DNA from: Phanerodontia chrysosporium
Lineage: Eukaryota > Basidiomycota > Agaricomycetes > Polyporales > Phanerochaetaceae
Direction of reading: 5' to 3'
Length of the DNA: 64,000 nucleotides
NCBI GenBank assembly: GCA_001910725.1
Contig: MJGA01000015.1
Span: forward strand, 372,001-436,000
Position numbers and translations under genes: made by a program
The notes under the pieces: generated by a model
The model's database searches: none
What the model was told of the DNA's origin: nothing
What the model saw: the letters and a program-made list of their open reading frames with translations, nothing else
In this document: positions 1-11,865 of the stretch, piece by piece
How positions within the stretch are numbered: the stretch's first letter is position 1
How the letters are laid out: each line of letters starts with the position of its first letter

Positions 1-1185
1 TTCTGCCAACCGTGCTCACAATGGCCGTACGCGGCACTTACTACTATGATTGGTTTGAACCCAGATATTACTTCTTTACCTGGGTCAGAGGTATGTTCAA
101 GGGCATTCCCACGGAGGTGTGACACTAGCTAATGCCGCTTTTAGCTCTCCTTGGCATTACTATTGCTGTCCAAAGCATAGACCTCGCCTTCTCGGAGCAG
201 GGCAGACTGAAGGTCGGAGAAAAAGAGCTGCCTCCCCTGTACGACGACTCGAACGCGTCCAGTCAGCAAGCAGGTCAATCCAGCCTTCTCCCGCAATGGG
301 CTGCGGAAGCTATCGACGTGGCATTTTCTCTACGAGGCCTGGGCTGGCAGTTCGGGAAAGGAGTCAAAATTCCGAAGGACAATAGGCCACAGCAACGCGA
401 TGCCTTCCTTAAAGCTACCGCAATGACATTCCTCAAAGGTTATTTCCTGGTGGATTTAGGCATCGCTCTCATTCAACAACTTCCGGGCATTGGCTCCACC
501 GCAGGCGGCAGCATGTTCTACACGAGCCTTCCGGCAATCCCGCGCTATATTGTATCCACCCTCATCCTGCTCTTCTCCGGCGCAACAATGACTGCGGGCT
601 TCGAGACGCTGTACGCACTCGGAACACTGGTTGGCGTCGGACTCCTCGGGCAGGCGCCGTCCGCCTGGCCGCCGCTCACCGCGAATCCATTCACGACGGA
701 GTCACTCAGCGACTTCTGGGCGCGTCGCTGGCACCAAACACTGCGCCGCACGTTCATCGTTGCGGGCGGCATTCCGCTCGGGTGGGTCACAGGCCGCGCG
801 GGCGTGGTCATCGGCGCGTTTATAGCGTCGGGGCTTTTCCACGAGCTCGGCACGTACGCGCTTGGCCGCGGCATGGACCATCGTGTCACTCTCTTCTTCA
901 CTCTTCAGGGTGTCGCCGTGCTGCTAGAGGGCCTATGGAAGCAACTCACGGGACGCGAGGTCCGTGGCTGGGCGGGCCGTATCTGGGCATACGTTGCCAT
1001 GGTCCCTCTGGGTCAGATGTGCCGTAAGTCTCCTTGCTCTGCGCTTCTACGCATGTGCTCATTGTCCTGCAGTCGATGCATGGTTCGTCCGAGGACTTGG
1101 GGGCGCGCTTTTCATCCCAAGGTTCATGAGTCCGGCCCAATTATTCATCATACCTGTGATCAAGCAACTTCTAGCACGGCGGTAG
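1..1185 (+). CDS. Wax synthase-like membrane acyltransferase (MBOAT_2 type), 5' end probably outside the window
   Basis: Likely an O-acyltransferase of the fungal wax synthase/TRI7-like group, a polytopic membrane protein that moves an acyl chain to an alcohol. Exons read as 1-90, 145-1023 and 1073-1185, with GT-AG introns at 91-144 and 1024-1072 that keep the frame. The family signature is the stretch PFTTESLSDFWARRWHQTLR at about 690-750, followed by hydrophobic segments and a conserved His in GLFHELGTY. The last exon gives MCLDAWFVRGLGG and stops at 1185. An ATG at 21 could serve as start, but the reading frame is open to the window edge. Family members have an extra N-terminal membrane segment, so I treat the gene as 5' partial. 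The acyl donor and acceptor cannot be read from sequence. Confidence 0.8.
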
Positions 1186-1295
1186 CACCCTTACCTACTT
1201 CTCGCGGTATGCACGCCATGCTGTCTACCGTGGTATCTCGTTATGTACGCGTACATCAGATATACCCGGGACTATGTCATACACTGCAGTCACTA

Positions 1296-3531
1296 CTAAT
1301 CTGAATGTGGACTGCGTACTCTGCATAGTAAGAGCGGATAATTAGCAAGGCAACATTGTCTCATGCCAGGCCCACGTCTTGTCGTAGCTGCAAGCCAATT
1401 ACGGCACATAGGAACGATCAATGCCTTTGCTGCACATAAAGCACGTGAGCGCGTGAAGACTGGGCAGCGTGTACGGAAGAAATACCCTTTGTAGGACGAC
1501 GGCGACTCCATGCTCTCGCTAACTTCCGTGTCTACTCTGATAGAAAGCGTCTGATTGTGCGGAACGTCAGCAAGCTGCTCTCTGCGGGTTTGAAGCATGC
1601 GGTGACCGGTACAAACCTTATCATAGGAGAGCACCGAGCGTGGCTCGTGCGACGCCACGGCACTTTGGGCTACGGGTCCCGTCCGGCTGTTCGAGAGGTG
1701 CGAGAGGTGAATGGAGACGATTTCGTCCGAGCGCCCCCGGATCTTCTCGCGGGCATTGAGCCTGTGGGAAAACGTGTGAGCCGCAGACGATGCACTACGG
1801 CAGGGGGGTATACGTACATCGCTAGGTACGCATTCACATACACTGTACGTCCGACGAAGGTCAGGCACTGATGTTAGAGTGGATATTGGTAGCCACATGG
1901 CCAGGAACGTACGCTTGCTCAGCTGGAAGTAGACGGCCACATAGATGAAGTTGTCCGACTGGACAGCGAACTAGATGGAAGGTGAGTGAAAGACCCTGGC
2001 CGAAGCGGCAAGCGGGACTTACTAGTATCAGGCTGACGCTCGACGTCAGGCTGGAAGACTATCAGACAAATTGCAAACCTAATTTGTGCGAAATGCTTAC
2101 GCAGTGAAGAGACCTGGGAACCATAATCAGCACCCGTGCCTCGCTCTCGGACCTAGACAAATCGCGTACCCGTGTTGATTACATAGGCCATGAGAACGTT
2201 TATCATAGACTCCGTTCTGGTAAGAAAGATCAGCGAGGCACTCAGGTACAGCTTGGATAATTTCAGGTACCTCTGAATCCCAGTTCTCGAGGTGTGCAAG
2301 AAGTAACAGAGGCAGAGAGCGACGAGACAGTCCCCGGAAAAGCCGGTACCGAATTCAAGGTATACTAGTGCCTATGATGGAGTGAGTAGAGGCACTTGCG
2401 GCGAGTGGCACTCTTTCTTACATCTAGCTTTTGTAGGCCAGCAAACGTCGTATGGAAGCTACAGACTCGTCAGTTCGGTGGTTGAAAGGCGGACGGACGG
2501 TCGTACCATTTTATTGTGATCACTGCGCGAGGACTGTGGTCAGAAAAGACCAGTGATATATCAAGGATTATCCTCACCAAGGCTGGTAACTGATGACTAC
2601 TTGTAAGTATAACTTACGGGCTTTGACGCAGACCGCCTACCGAGTTCCGTGGCGGAGACCACCATCTGGTCAGAAAATTAGCTTAATCACATTCACAAGA
2701 TGGTAATGACACTGCTTCACAACTCACAATCGTTGCAGCAGGAATCCAATTCCCACGGCTGACTGGTATAGGCAAATTATCAGTGTATTGCGTAGCAAGT
2801 ACAGCGGATTAAGGAGGCTTACAGTGCCAGACTCGCCATGCAAACATCCTACACGCACATGCTATCAGCGCTGCGTCTCGATATACGCTGTGGTAGTCAT
2901 GGGCCTACCCCCGTACAATGAATTGGGTCATGGACTGCGCTGCCTTCGTTAGTCAATGTTAGGCACGCATAGGCTATATACGCACTGTCACCAAGACATG
3001 GAGCTGCGAGGTTGCTCAGTAGCGATTCGAATTTACTTCAACGTTTGAAGCTTACAATTATGCTCCTACCATTGTGGATGGGCCCTACAGGTCACAATGT
3101 GCACGGAAGGGATATCGAATACACACATACCATATAGGATCGGATAGGGACAAAGGATTCCCATAATTGTTGATCAAGTACCAGTATAGGATGTGACAGA
3201 TGAGGGCCATGTCGAAGGAGTCGAGTAGCCTTCATATTACAAAGCATCAGTCGTGTTGCAGACACTTCAACATCGCATTCTTACCATAAAACCAGGACAA
3301 CACCTTTGACGAGCCATCTATCCCGATGCTCACGCTGGTAGTATACGACGGTCTGCGTCGATGTAATACCATATAGCCTTTAATGCGCGTAATCAGTACC
3401 CCTAGACAAGACATGGACAGAGCACCTTACATCGCACTCACGAGACCACCGAGCAACAAAGCGCCGATGGTCGTGTTCAAGTCGAGACCGAGAGCGGTAA
3501 TGTCTGAAGGAGCGACTGGGATGGAAGACAT
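1296..3531 (-). CDS. DUF6534-type multi-pass membrane protein
   Basis: Not visible as one long frame because it is cut by about ten short introns. Exons read in order on the minus strand: start ATG at 3531 with LDLNTTIGALLLGGLVSAM, then QREHRDRWLVKGVVLVLW, LLDSFDMALICHILYWYL, AQSMTQFIVRG, MFAWRVWH, GNWIPAATIV, a stretch containing GDCLVALCLCYFLHTSRTG, TESMINVLMAYVINTG, SDNFIYVAVYFQLSK, VYVNAYLAM and finally LNAREKIRG with a long polar tail to 1296. The order and spacing match the basidiomycete DUF6534 family of seven-helix membrane proteins, whose function is unknown. The tail of roughly 150 residues after LNARE is longer than usual, so the true stop may lie earlier behind an unrecognised intron. 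Individual exon edges are approximate. Confidence 0.75.
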
Positions 3532-4625
3532 GCTAGAAATAAGTATACTCAACGCAAAAGAGGTTCCAGAGTCGTTCCTGTAGATAGGATGCTTATACGG
3601 AGAGCCTCAGGTAGTGAGGATGCCATGCGAGGCGGTGCAGGCAGGTGGACATCGAGATGGCGAGACTGGACTTTTATCGGCAGCGATTGCTCCCATCCAG
3701 ATCCGTGAGACCCTCACATACGAGGGCGAGAATCCCAATTGAGAGATTATCCGCGCGCACCAAACGGGCAAGCCCGTAATAGCATAAGCCGCGGCACACA
3801 CTGCGCCGCCAGCGCACTCTCACGCCGCCGTCCGGTCTCACCTCTGTCTGACTTCGTCTTCACGCGCAAAAATGCATCCGAGCGTGAGCTCACAAAGCCT
3901 GGATCGTGCTCCTCTGTTAGTAGATGCCCGGATCCACGAGGCATAGCTTCCTTCAACGCCGAAGAATCGACCACCCGTCTCCGAAGGAATTCGCGTGCGA
4001 AGATGCATGTCCACTTGTCGGCTATTGCCTCTCCTCGACGCAAGGGTGGGTTGCCAGGAGACGCACAGCATCTAAATCCCCCGCGAGACAGTTTTTACGA
4101 CCTTTGTGCCCTGATCTCCCTAATATTCCTGATTTTATCAGCACCATCACCGCTGGGGCCAGGCGCTCTCACCTGCAACAGAGGTAGCCCCTTGAAGCGT
4201 GATGCATGATGGAAGAAGAGCGGTCGTAACGGGCATTTGGAAAAGGAGTGACAATCGCTGCTCTTGGTGCCTAGATTGCAAGTATTAAGAGATTCCGACA
4301 ACCGCGTAGTCTTCGTGCGAGCACGAATAACATCTTGTACTCTAGAATTTTGAAGACAAAAGTCGGCACCCATCATGACGGCGCGGCTGAACGAGTTCAT
4401 CACCTAGAGATGAATGCGACGAAATAATAAGGCCTGAGATCTCAGGACAGTTCTGAGCAAGAGCTCCCTCAGTGGTAGCATGGAGGCGCGTGCATGCAGA
4501 AGCCATAGACGTAGATATATATTGTCTAGCCTTCGATGGCCGCCATATCTAGGCACTATCGTCGTTTTCGTTGAGCTATTGGCGCAAAAGAAAAGTGGTT
4601 ATCGCCACATACCAGTATCATGACA
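3532..4625. other. Intergenic, no supported gene
   Basis: Lies between the starts and ends of two minus-strand genes: upstream of the DUF6534 gene and downstream of the glycoside hydrolase. Open frames on both strands overlap each other and carry no recognisable motif. It should hold the DUF6534 promoter and the hydrolase 3' end. Confidence 0.5.
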
Positions 4626-6997
4626 TTACAACGCCTTGCTGATTCCTTCTGCTCTTACATTCCATCCCCTTGCGGGGAACCCAGGCGCCCGCTTCGTGCT
4701 CCCATCCCAACCTTCGGCCATCATCGCCACGGCATACAGGAGGCTGCCAGAGCCAGGGAAATACGGCGTAGGCACGCGTACGCCGCCCACAGGCATTCCG
4801 ACGTCATCAAACTGATAGAGCGGGTGCAGCAGCCACTCGATCGCCTGTTCGGTCTCACCGTTTCGGGCAGCCGACATTGCGAGCATAGGGAAATCCCATC
4901 TTCCAGAAAGAAGAAATCCATGAGCGCGCGTCCAGCCTGAAGCATATGTACGTACCCCCAGCAGTTGCTGATGTTCCAAGTGGTAAACGCCTTGTCGGCG
5001 GTCAGCTTTGCCACAGTCAAGTTGACGCCGTCGATTGGAGGGAGCCAACCATGCAGACCGACAAGAGCTGGATGGTCGTTGATGTACGTCGGGTCTGTCC
5101 AGAAGCCTGATTCGATCCCCTCGTAGACAGCGTACAAGCCGTCCTCGATGGGAAGAGGGGCAAGCTTTTCCTTGACAGTTTGCCAAGCCCTAGGCACCGG
5201 TAGACGCAAGCGTTGCATCCATGTCTCCGCAAGGCTCAGGCCGTACCTCCAGTAAGCGAGCTCAAACGCCGGATTACGGGTGACATTTGGGCTCGTATCC
5301 TCAGCAACGACGTCTAGATGAGCGATCAGGAAGTTACCAGAGTTCTAATTTCGGTGAGCACTCACACATGGGCGGACCAAGATCATAATAGCCCGTGCTT
5401 GTGTTCAACCACGCAAACGCAGCCATCCAGTTTGCAGTCTCGTTGACGACGTGCTGCCACTTCTCGAGCGTCTTCTGGGACTTGGTCGCCCGGTACTCGT
5501 ACTCGGCAAACACGAGCGGATGGGGCTGCTGCCATATGAGAAGCTCGTTAATCTCTCCGGGTGCAGACCGGCCGGAGGGGTCGGTCATCTTGGACCACCG
5601 TGCCCCCATGCTGAAGCCTTGCTGCACTTGCGCACGCTGGATGGACGTCTCCAAGAACCGTTGGTACATGCCCATGGCCCTGTCAAGGAGATCCCAGTTG
5701 TTCCACAGCGCCCAGTGACCGAGATGCCAGAAGACCATCTCCATGTGGAACTTCCCATACTAAATTTGGCGTCCTCAGAAAGTGAAGGGACACCATATGG
5801 CTTTGGGAGACTTACCCATCCGTTATTAACTAGACCTGACTGTCCAGCAAGGTGAGCGATACGGTCCGCCATCGACAACCATACTGTCACTCACTTCCTG
5901 GGGAGAAGTATCGCCGGCTTCGTTCACTCGCATGAGATAGCGAGATAAGATGATCCTTCGCTGCAGCTCGTCCGCCCTCGGATCTGAGGATCCCGTGAAT
6001 ACGTCGATGAACCCGCTGCCCGACCAGAACTCCTCCCACGTTCGAGCCGATTCTTTCGCAATCGACTGGTACGAGGCGACAGATTTTGGCACATCGTCAG
6101 GCTGAGAGTAGGCGACGGACAGGGAAAAGGTCGTTGAAGATCCGACTGGCCGGACCGAGTAACGGTGCGCATCGGGACTATCGCGAGAAATAGTGAAGTG
6201 GTCGCCGCCAACCGAGGTAATGGAAGTCGAATTCACCAGGGTGTGACTGACTTGCGCTTGGACACCACGGGAAGCCTGTCGCCGACCCTAAGCGTGGTCG
6301 TGTGATTCCTAGTCATGTTGAAGGAACCAACGAAGGGGGCAGAGAATTTCGACGAGCCGTCGTTCCAAGGGAAGTCCAGGTACACAGCGAGCCTGCCAGC
6401 GCGCACTAACGAAGACTGGATGTTTACGCCGACAGCGCTGCTTGACTGCGCGGCGACGGTGGTCACAGTCACTGGATGTCCATCAAAGGTCAGCCGACTC
6501 GTCATTGTGCCCGTCCACAGGTCAAGCTTTTGCTCGACATCTTCAAGGTCGCCTTCGGTCACGTTCAGCGCGGTGCCATGCTCGTCTAGAAATAGAAGGC
6601 CAACACGCCCCAGGTTGACGCGGTTCGGATTCGAGATGAGCCACTGTTGGACGAGGGGCTCCCCGTCGAACTCGTACTCCACGAGCCGGCCATGGAAGTC
6701 CCACTCCGCGCCACGGTAGCTCTCGACGTCAGCCCACGTCCTGCCAGGCGGGAGACTGTCGTTCTTCCAGGCCCAGTCCGACATGATGGCGAAGGGGAGG
6801 AAGGTCTGCAGCCCGGTGACGTCCGCGCCGAACGCGAAGTGCCCGTTGCCGACTTGCATGGGCGTCGTGAGGCTCGACGCGTTGCGTGTGGGGTTATAGC
6901 GCGAGACGAGGGCGTGGCGGTCGATGCGTGGCGCGCCGAGCACGAGAGGGAGGAGACACAGAAGTGCCGAGCATGCTGCGAGAAGCCTCGTCGACAT
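4626..6997 (-). CDS. Secreted six-hairpin glycoside hydrolase-like protein
   Basis: A predicted extracellular glycosidase with the (alpha/alpha)6 six-hairpin fold. Substrate is unknown. The start at 6997 opens a clear signal peptide (MSTRLLAACSALLCLLPLVLG). Exons: 6997 to about 5895 (with one frame change, see below), 5839-5816, 5759-5366, 5313-4956 and 4899-4626. Introns of 52-56 nt are all GT-AG and in frame. Family-like stretches are GNGHFAFGADVTGLQTF near the N-terminus, EMVFWHLGHWALWNNWDLL in the barrel, and WDFPMLAMSAAR and FDDVGMPVGGVRVPTPYFPG near the C-terminus. Near 6270 the frame shifts between RVGDRLP and VSHTLVNST. One extra base in the GGG run at 6269-6271 would restore a family-like GVQAQVSHTLVNST, and I could not find a canonical intron there. 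An alternative is a 74-nt intron with a GTCAGT donor, but it would delete conserved-looking sequence. Confidence 0.85.
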
Positions 6998-7481
6998 GGT
7001 CGCAGGAGGGCCACGAGCGTAACGTCCTCGTAACGCCGTCAGACGTCGACGTATATACCGCGCCGCATTTTGAGCCAGCGGAACGAGGGACGGTAGAGTG
7101 CACCTTCGGCGGCCCGGAGATCAACCCATGTGATGGATCCTTCTGCAGTTCCGTCGGTGACCTGACCATGACCTCATGACCTTTGCGACCATTTCGACTC
7201 GAGTTCCCATGGACGCTGTCAGGATAAACTGAACAGTCAGAACACGAAGCGAGAAACAAGCTTAAACCTTACCATCTCGGTCGCTGATTCGGGTGTTGAG
7301 AGGAGACGACGTACTGAACACGAGTGGTCAGAAACTGAGACATCTCACCTTTGTAAGGCCGAATGCTTCACCACGAAGAGTGAGCTGCGGGTTCGATGAA
7401 TGCATTGTCACCAACCCATAAGCTAGGGATACAAAGACAGATAACTAGTGATACAAACAACGAACGTGGTAGTCCGTGCAT
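6998..7481. other. Intergenic promoter region
   Basis: About 0.48 kb upstream of the glycoside hydrolase start and downstream of the DUF6533 gene, both on the minus strand. No gene or obvious promoter element was identified. Confidence 0.5.
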
Positions 7482-9244
7482 CTACCTCAGCCTAGTGCCG
7501 AGCTGCTGGTATTCTCGCTCGATGGCGTACAGCTCGAGGTCGATGGAAGAATCCGTGGAATGCGAGCTAGTCGGGCGGGGCCATCTAGCGGGGGGTATAG
7601 GTGTGCGCAGCGTCGATGGGCCGAATGATGGGCCGGTGTGCAGCAGGTGGTCACTGCGGGCGACCCTGCGCGAAATAGCGTACTGCTTCAGATTGAGCAC
7701 CATACGCGATGAGACGAGGTTGACAATGGCAAGCGCGAAGCTATCGCCTAGTCAGGACAGTATTTTGCTGACGTGGGCATGAGCACCTACTATCGAGCCA
7801 GGCCATTCAGAGTGATAGGAGCGAAAGCCCAGACCCTGGAAGTACGTCAGTTGACTACAAAGTTAATCTCGAGGTCAACTCACAGAAGACAGAAAGTAGA
7901 ACAAACTGAGATGTCGTCGTTAGCGACTCGCTGCGGGAAAAGATTACGGGCTCACCTGTGACAGCCATAAAATAGATCATTCCATCAAGATAAAGAATGC
8001 GGGTGAGCTTGCTGAAGGAGCGACAGTCTTCTTGGCTTAGCAATGCCAGAAGGGTCAGAATGAAGAGAATGGACTCGAATATAACCCTGTGAAGTATCAC
8101 AACCTCAGTCATGTGCCAAGCCAGAGTGGAATGGAACGTACATTGGAAGCCATGAGATCCAGAGATACCAGGGCATCTATCGACAATAGTCAATAAGGTT
8201 GGTTGCCCTGCCGCGCATGCCACGACTTACGGTGCCGACACATGCGCCGTGGTAGGGTTGAAGGGTGGCTATCGGAGACATTAACACGGCATCTTCTCTC
8301 GCGCAGAGTCTGTCCGACTCACAAACGACAGCTATCGAACCCAATGTGATGACTGCCGCCGAGGACAGGAAGTATACGGTACCGCTCGTCCAAAGGAATC
8401 GTCGGACCCATGGCCGACCGTTGTGCAAAGCGAACACTCTGATGGCGACGATGGCTTGTCCGTCGTCAGATGGGGAACTTGACAGTCTAGAGAGCACACA
8501 CCATGGATGGACATGAAAGAGGCGAGGGTCAGATAGCCCTGAAGCACTGTCCAGATCTGGCAGAACTAGGGAGCTGTGAGGCAGAGCAACGAGTGGACGC
8601 AATGTAGTGCTTACCAGTTTCGAGCTGGCTGTAACACCGGATTGCTCTAGACAACAGCGTCAGCAGTCGTCGAGGCACCATTGCCAGATATGCAGCGCAC
8701 CGTAAACATCAACGATGAGGATACATGGCCTTCAATAGCACTCCCAGATAAGTAGCTGTATGCAATGTATAGCGGAGAACTACTGACACTATGTATCGAT
8801 TCTGAGCGAATGTAGGTGGTGAGCCAAGCAGTCTTGACCGGTATCAAGCTCTGAACGCACCAGCAAAAATATCGTTGAGACAAACCCCGGTCGACCTCGC
8901 CAGATGAGGTTGATCTACAGGTCATGAGTGGGGATTATTTAGCGAACAAAGGCGAGAATACCTCTTGGTCGAGCTACGTAGGGACGTTCAGTCGAATGTA
9001 AGCCAGGAAGGGATGGCGACTCACAGTCAAGAGATGGTCGTAAACCAAAGCTGTAAGACCAACGACTAAAGCGCGAGCTCAGTACCAAGGGCGTGTCGCT
9101 CGACGAAACACACGTACGTGTCATGGCCCTGCACAAAAATCAACACGTGTGATACGCGAGGCGTCGGGGAGTAGACACGTACTTTACAGCGGCTCCATGC
9201 TCGGCGGCGGTCACCAGTGGCACAGGGATGTCGAACGCAGACAT
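7482..9244 (-). CDS. DUF6533-type multi-pass membrane protein
   Basis: A basidiomycete membrane protein of unknown function, read through about ten short introns. The start ATG is at 9244 (exon 9244-9183), followed by an apparent 11-nt microexon (9128-9118) and exon 9077-9025. These join in frame to give ALVVGLTALVYDHLLT, the family hallmark. Next come LDQE, INLIWRGRPGFVSTIFLL, IWTVLQGYLTLASF, AIVAIRVFALHNGRPWVRRF, MPWYLWISWLPM, VIFESILFILTLLALL and VWAFAPITLNGLAR. The last exon contains FALAIVNLVSSRMVLNLKQYA and a polar tail ending at 7482. Some middle exons (about 8650-8800) are hard to place. Predicted helices agree with seven-helix topology. It resembles, but is not the same family as, the DUF6534 gene 4 kb away. 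Confidence 0.75.
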
Positions 9245-10268
9245 CTCCGTTTCTCGACAGTCGCTGGGAGCAGATGGTCGGCAGAGCAAAGGGAAGGAGC
9301 GGACGGCGGGCGCAGGCCTATTGTACCTGCGGCCATATCAGGAGTGTGTTATTGCGGGCGGAAATAGCCCTCGCCGAGGAGCGCATCCCGTGCGAAACCT
9401 TAGGCTATCCCCCGCAGTGCCTAGATGCATTGATGTATGGTGGCGTCGCATGAACTCTCGCGTAAGTTGGGTGGACCCGCTGCGCATGCCATGTATCCAG
9501 AGATGCCCGCAAGCCTTGCAGCCATGCGTCCTGCAAATTTTCGAGCGCCGGACGTCAATGCGATGCACCCGAAAGATACCTGGGCCCAAGATGGCCACAA
9601 GTTCTCTGGACCAATTGCCTGACGGGTACCCGCGTTGTAGGCCTGCACCAGAGCACTACCGCCAACACCAAGCGGTGAAGCTTCCCATCTGCGCAGGAAG
9701 GTACCGTATCACTTTGTACACCTATATGGCATAGTCAAAGCGAGATGGGGACCCGGAACCAACGCATGCCCGTTCCGGGCATAGCATACATTCATCGATA
9801 CGCATCTTTGAGGATCATGAATTAGGACCAATGGGGATGGTGAGGTCACAAGGAACATACGGATTCACGGCCCAGACAAGAGCATCTTCGCAATGTCTGG
9901 ACGTCAGGCCACCCTATTGTCCGAAAGCTAAGTTAGGACGAACGCAAACAGCTCGCTGCGCGCGTGCACTTCTATCACGTCGAAGGTTATGATGAATGTC
10001 CGAGGAGACGCGTGCAGTGCTCAGCTGTGCAAGCACACTCAGAGCTTGATGCGAGTCAAGCCATCCAAGCAGACCGCAAAAGACGAGGCAAAGTCAGCGG
10101 GCGGCGGGACACAGACGCAGGTGGACATTCCGGGCGGGGTCAAGCGTGCAGGAGCGAACAACCGTGTCGGGCGCGTCCGCGCACAGGCGCCGAAGGGCGC
10201 ACCCCGGGGTCCCGGCATGAAGGCCCAACGACGGCACGGTGCCCCCGCAGACCGCTTAGCCCCCGGAC
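9245..10268. other. Intergenic, divergent promoter of the DUF6533 gene and ATG12
   Basis: The two flanking genes point away from each other. Open frames here overlap on both strands, and one of 168 codons (9228-9734) has no recognisable motif. A frame with an open stretch at 9989-10294 lies just upstream of ATG12 and could be 5' leader. No evidence of coding was found. Confidence 0.45.
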
Positions 10269-10897
10269 ATGGCACCGACGGCGGGCAGTCCTGACACGCA
10301 CACCCGCGCGCTGCCCACGGCATGGACCTCGTTCGACTCTGGGCCCAGCATGCAGGAAGCCCTCGATGCGCTTGAGACGTACAAGAAGAAGGACCCGTCC
10401 AAAGGTGCGCCGCCCCCGCCCACCTCCCGTGGCCCCGCCCGGCACAGTGAAGTGCACAACTGACGCGTGCGGTGCGGCAGTCGTCGTGCGCTTCAAGGCG
10501 GTGGGCAACGCCCCAATCATGAAGCAGAACCTCTACAAGATCACGGCGTCGAACCGCTTTCAGGCGGTCATCCAGTTTCTGCGCAAGGAGCTGGGCTGGA
10601 AGGCGGGCGACCCCCTGGTGCGTGCCTGCGCCCTCCTCGCATGCGGCGACGCTGACCTGCGATGCAGTTCACGTACATCAACCTCGCCTTTGCGCCTGCG
10701 CCAGACGATACCGTTGCCAATCTGTACAAGGTACGCAGGAGGCCCCGCCCAGCATCCGGGACATACTCAAACGTTGCCGCAGTCATTCGCGACGGAGGGT
10801 CATTTGATAGTCAACTACAGGCGCGTCGCCATTTCTTCCCGCTCCGTATGCCTTCTTACAGTCTGAACATTTCAGTACAACTGCTGCATGGGGCTAA
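10269..10897 (+). CDS. ATG12: Ubiquitin-like autophagy protein Atg12
   Basis: Atg12 is conjugated through its C-terminal glycine to Atg5. The conjugate acts with Atg16 as the E3-like factor that lipidates Atg8 at the growing autophagosome. Exons: 10269-10404, 10448-10617, 10668-10730, 10783-10820 and 10876-10897, giving 142 residues. Recognition rests on VVVRFKAVGNAPIMKQNLYK, the stretch from ITASNRFQAVIQFLRKELGW, FTYINLAFAPAPDD and SFATEGHLIVNY. The final exon supplies STTAAWG followed by a stop, the conserved ending with the required glycine. It is joined by an intron that begins GC instead of GT. If that intron is retained, the frame runs on to 10866 and ends without the glycine. ATG at 10269 is preceded in frame by a stop, so it is the earliest start without a further exon. 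A later ATG at 10350 is possible. Confidence 0.93.
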
Positions 10898-11865
10898 TGA
10901 ACGTGATACACGCGCACCTAATAAGTTATACCTGCTGCTCCCTTCGCTGAATGCTACAAGACTTGGAACTTTTTGACGGTATTTGCACCCTGTTGTACTG
11001 AACTCGCTACGTTAATATACTCTGGACCTCCCTATCGCATTGATAGTCATAGTGAGCTAGGCAGCACTTTCAAAGTGCTACGGGTCGGCACCATTCTTGG
11101 CTACACAACCGAACATGATGACTGCTCCGCTAGGCTCCTCGCTCAACTCGAGCACTGGCTGTCTCAAGCCATCAGGGATGATGTGCCTCTGCAGGGCCTT
11201 ACAGCGGACCCCTCATCGAATAAACCCTGCCCTCGCGTATGTTTCACCGCGCCTACGACTCGACGACGCCCAAGTGGGTGCCGCGCGCAGGGTCACCAGC
11301 GACCACTCCGCCCTGCGTGCTGCGCGTCTCAGGCCCGGCGCCCACTGGCAGCACAATTTGCTGGAAGGTCGGTATGCGGACGACACGAGGCCGATAGACG
11401 CGAACGGCTCGTGTTTTGTGAACCTCGGGATGGGGGAATTTCGACTCGCCGTCGCTGCGGAGAAGAGAATCGATGGCGTAATCTGGGTGCGTGCAGAATA
11501 GGCGTGTTCGGCGCTGCTGTTGCGTATCCCTGGTCCTGTCGCCGCTCCCACCGCCACGGCTTTCGCGACTGCGCAGAACCACTCGTGAGCGTCTGTTTCT
11601 GGAGATTACCTGGCATTTTATTCACTGCTCGTACGGAATTAGCAGGCAGAGTACTAGTTGCCACCGCTGCAGTGCGTAATCTCAAAAGTCTTTGGTTCCT
11701 GTTTTTGCGTTAGGTATACACAGCGCGAAGCAAGTCAGGAGGACGAGTCTAGTGAACACAAAAACAGAGCTAAGTCTACATCCAAACGAAGCGTACCAAG
11801 ATAGTTTTACATCGAAGTCATACATCGGTCGTTCATCGAAGTCCAACAAAGTCCAGTGGAGAGCC
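10898..11865. other. Convergent spacer between ATG12 and ATG27
   Basis: About 0.97 kb between the stop codons of two genes facing each other. A 246-codon frame (10973-11713) and a 134-codon frame (11097-11501) overlap it in different phases. Neither shows a recognisable domain, and I do not call a gene. Confidence 0.45.

Noticed and set aside
10973..11713. 246-codon frame between ATG12 and ATG27
   Set aside because: No domain, and it competes with another long frame in the same interval. Its 3' end meets the ATG27 3' region.
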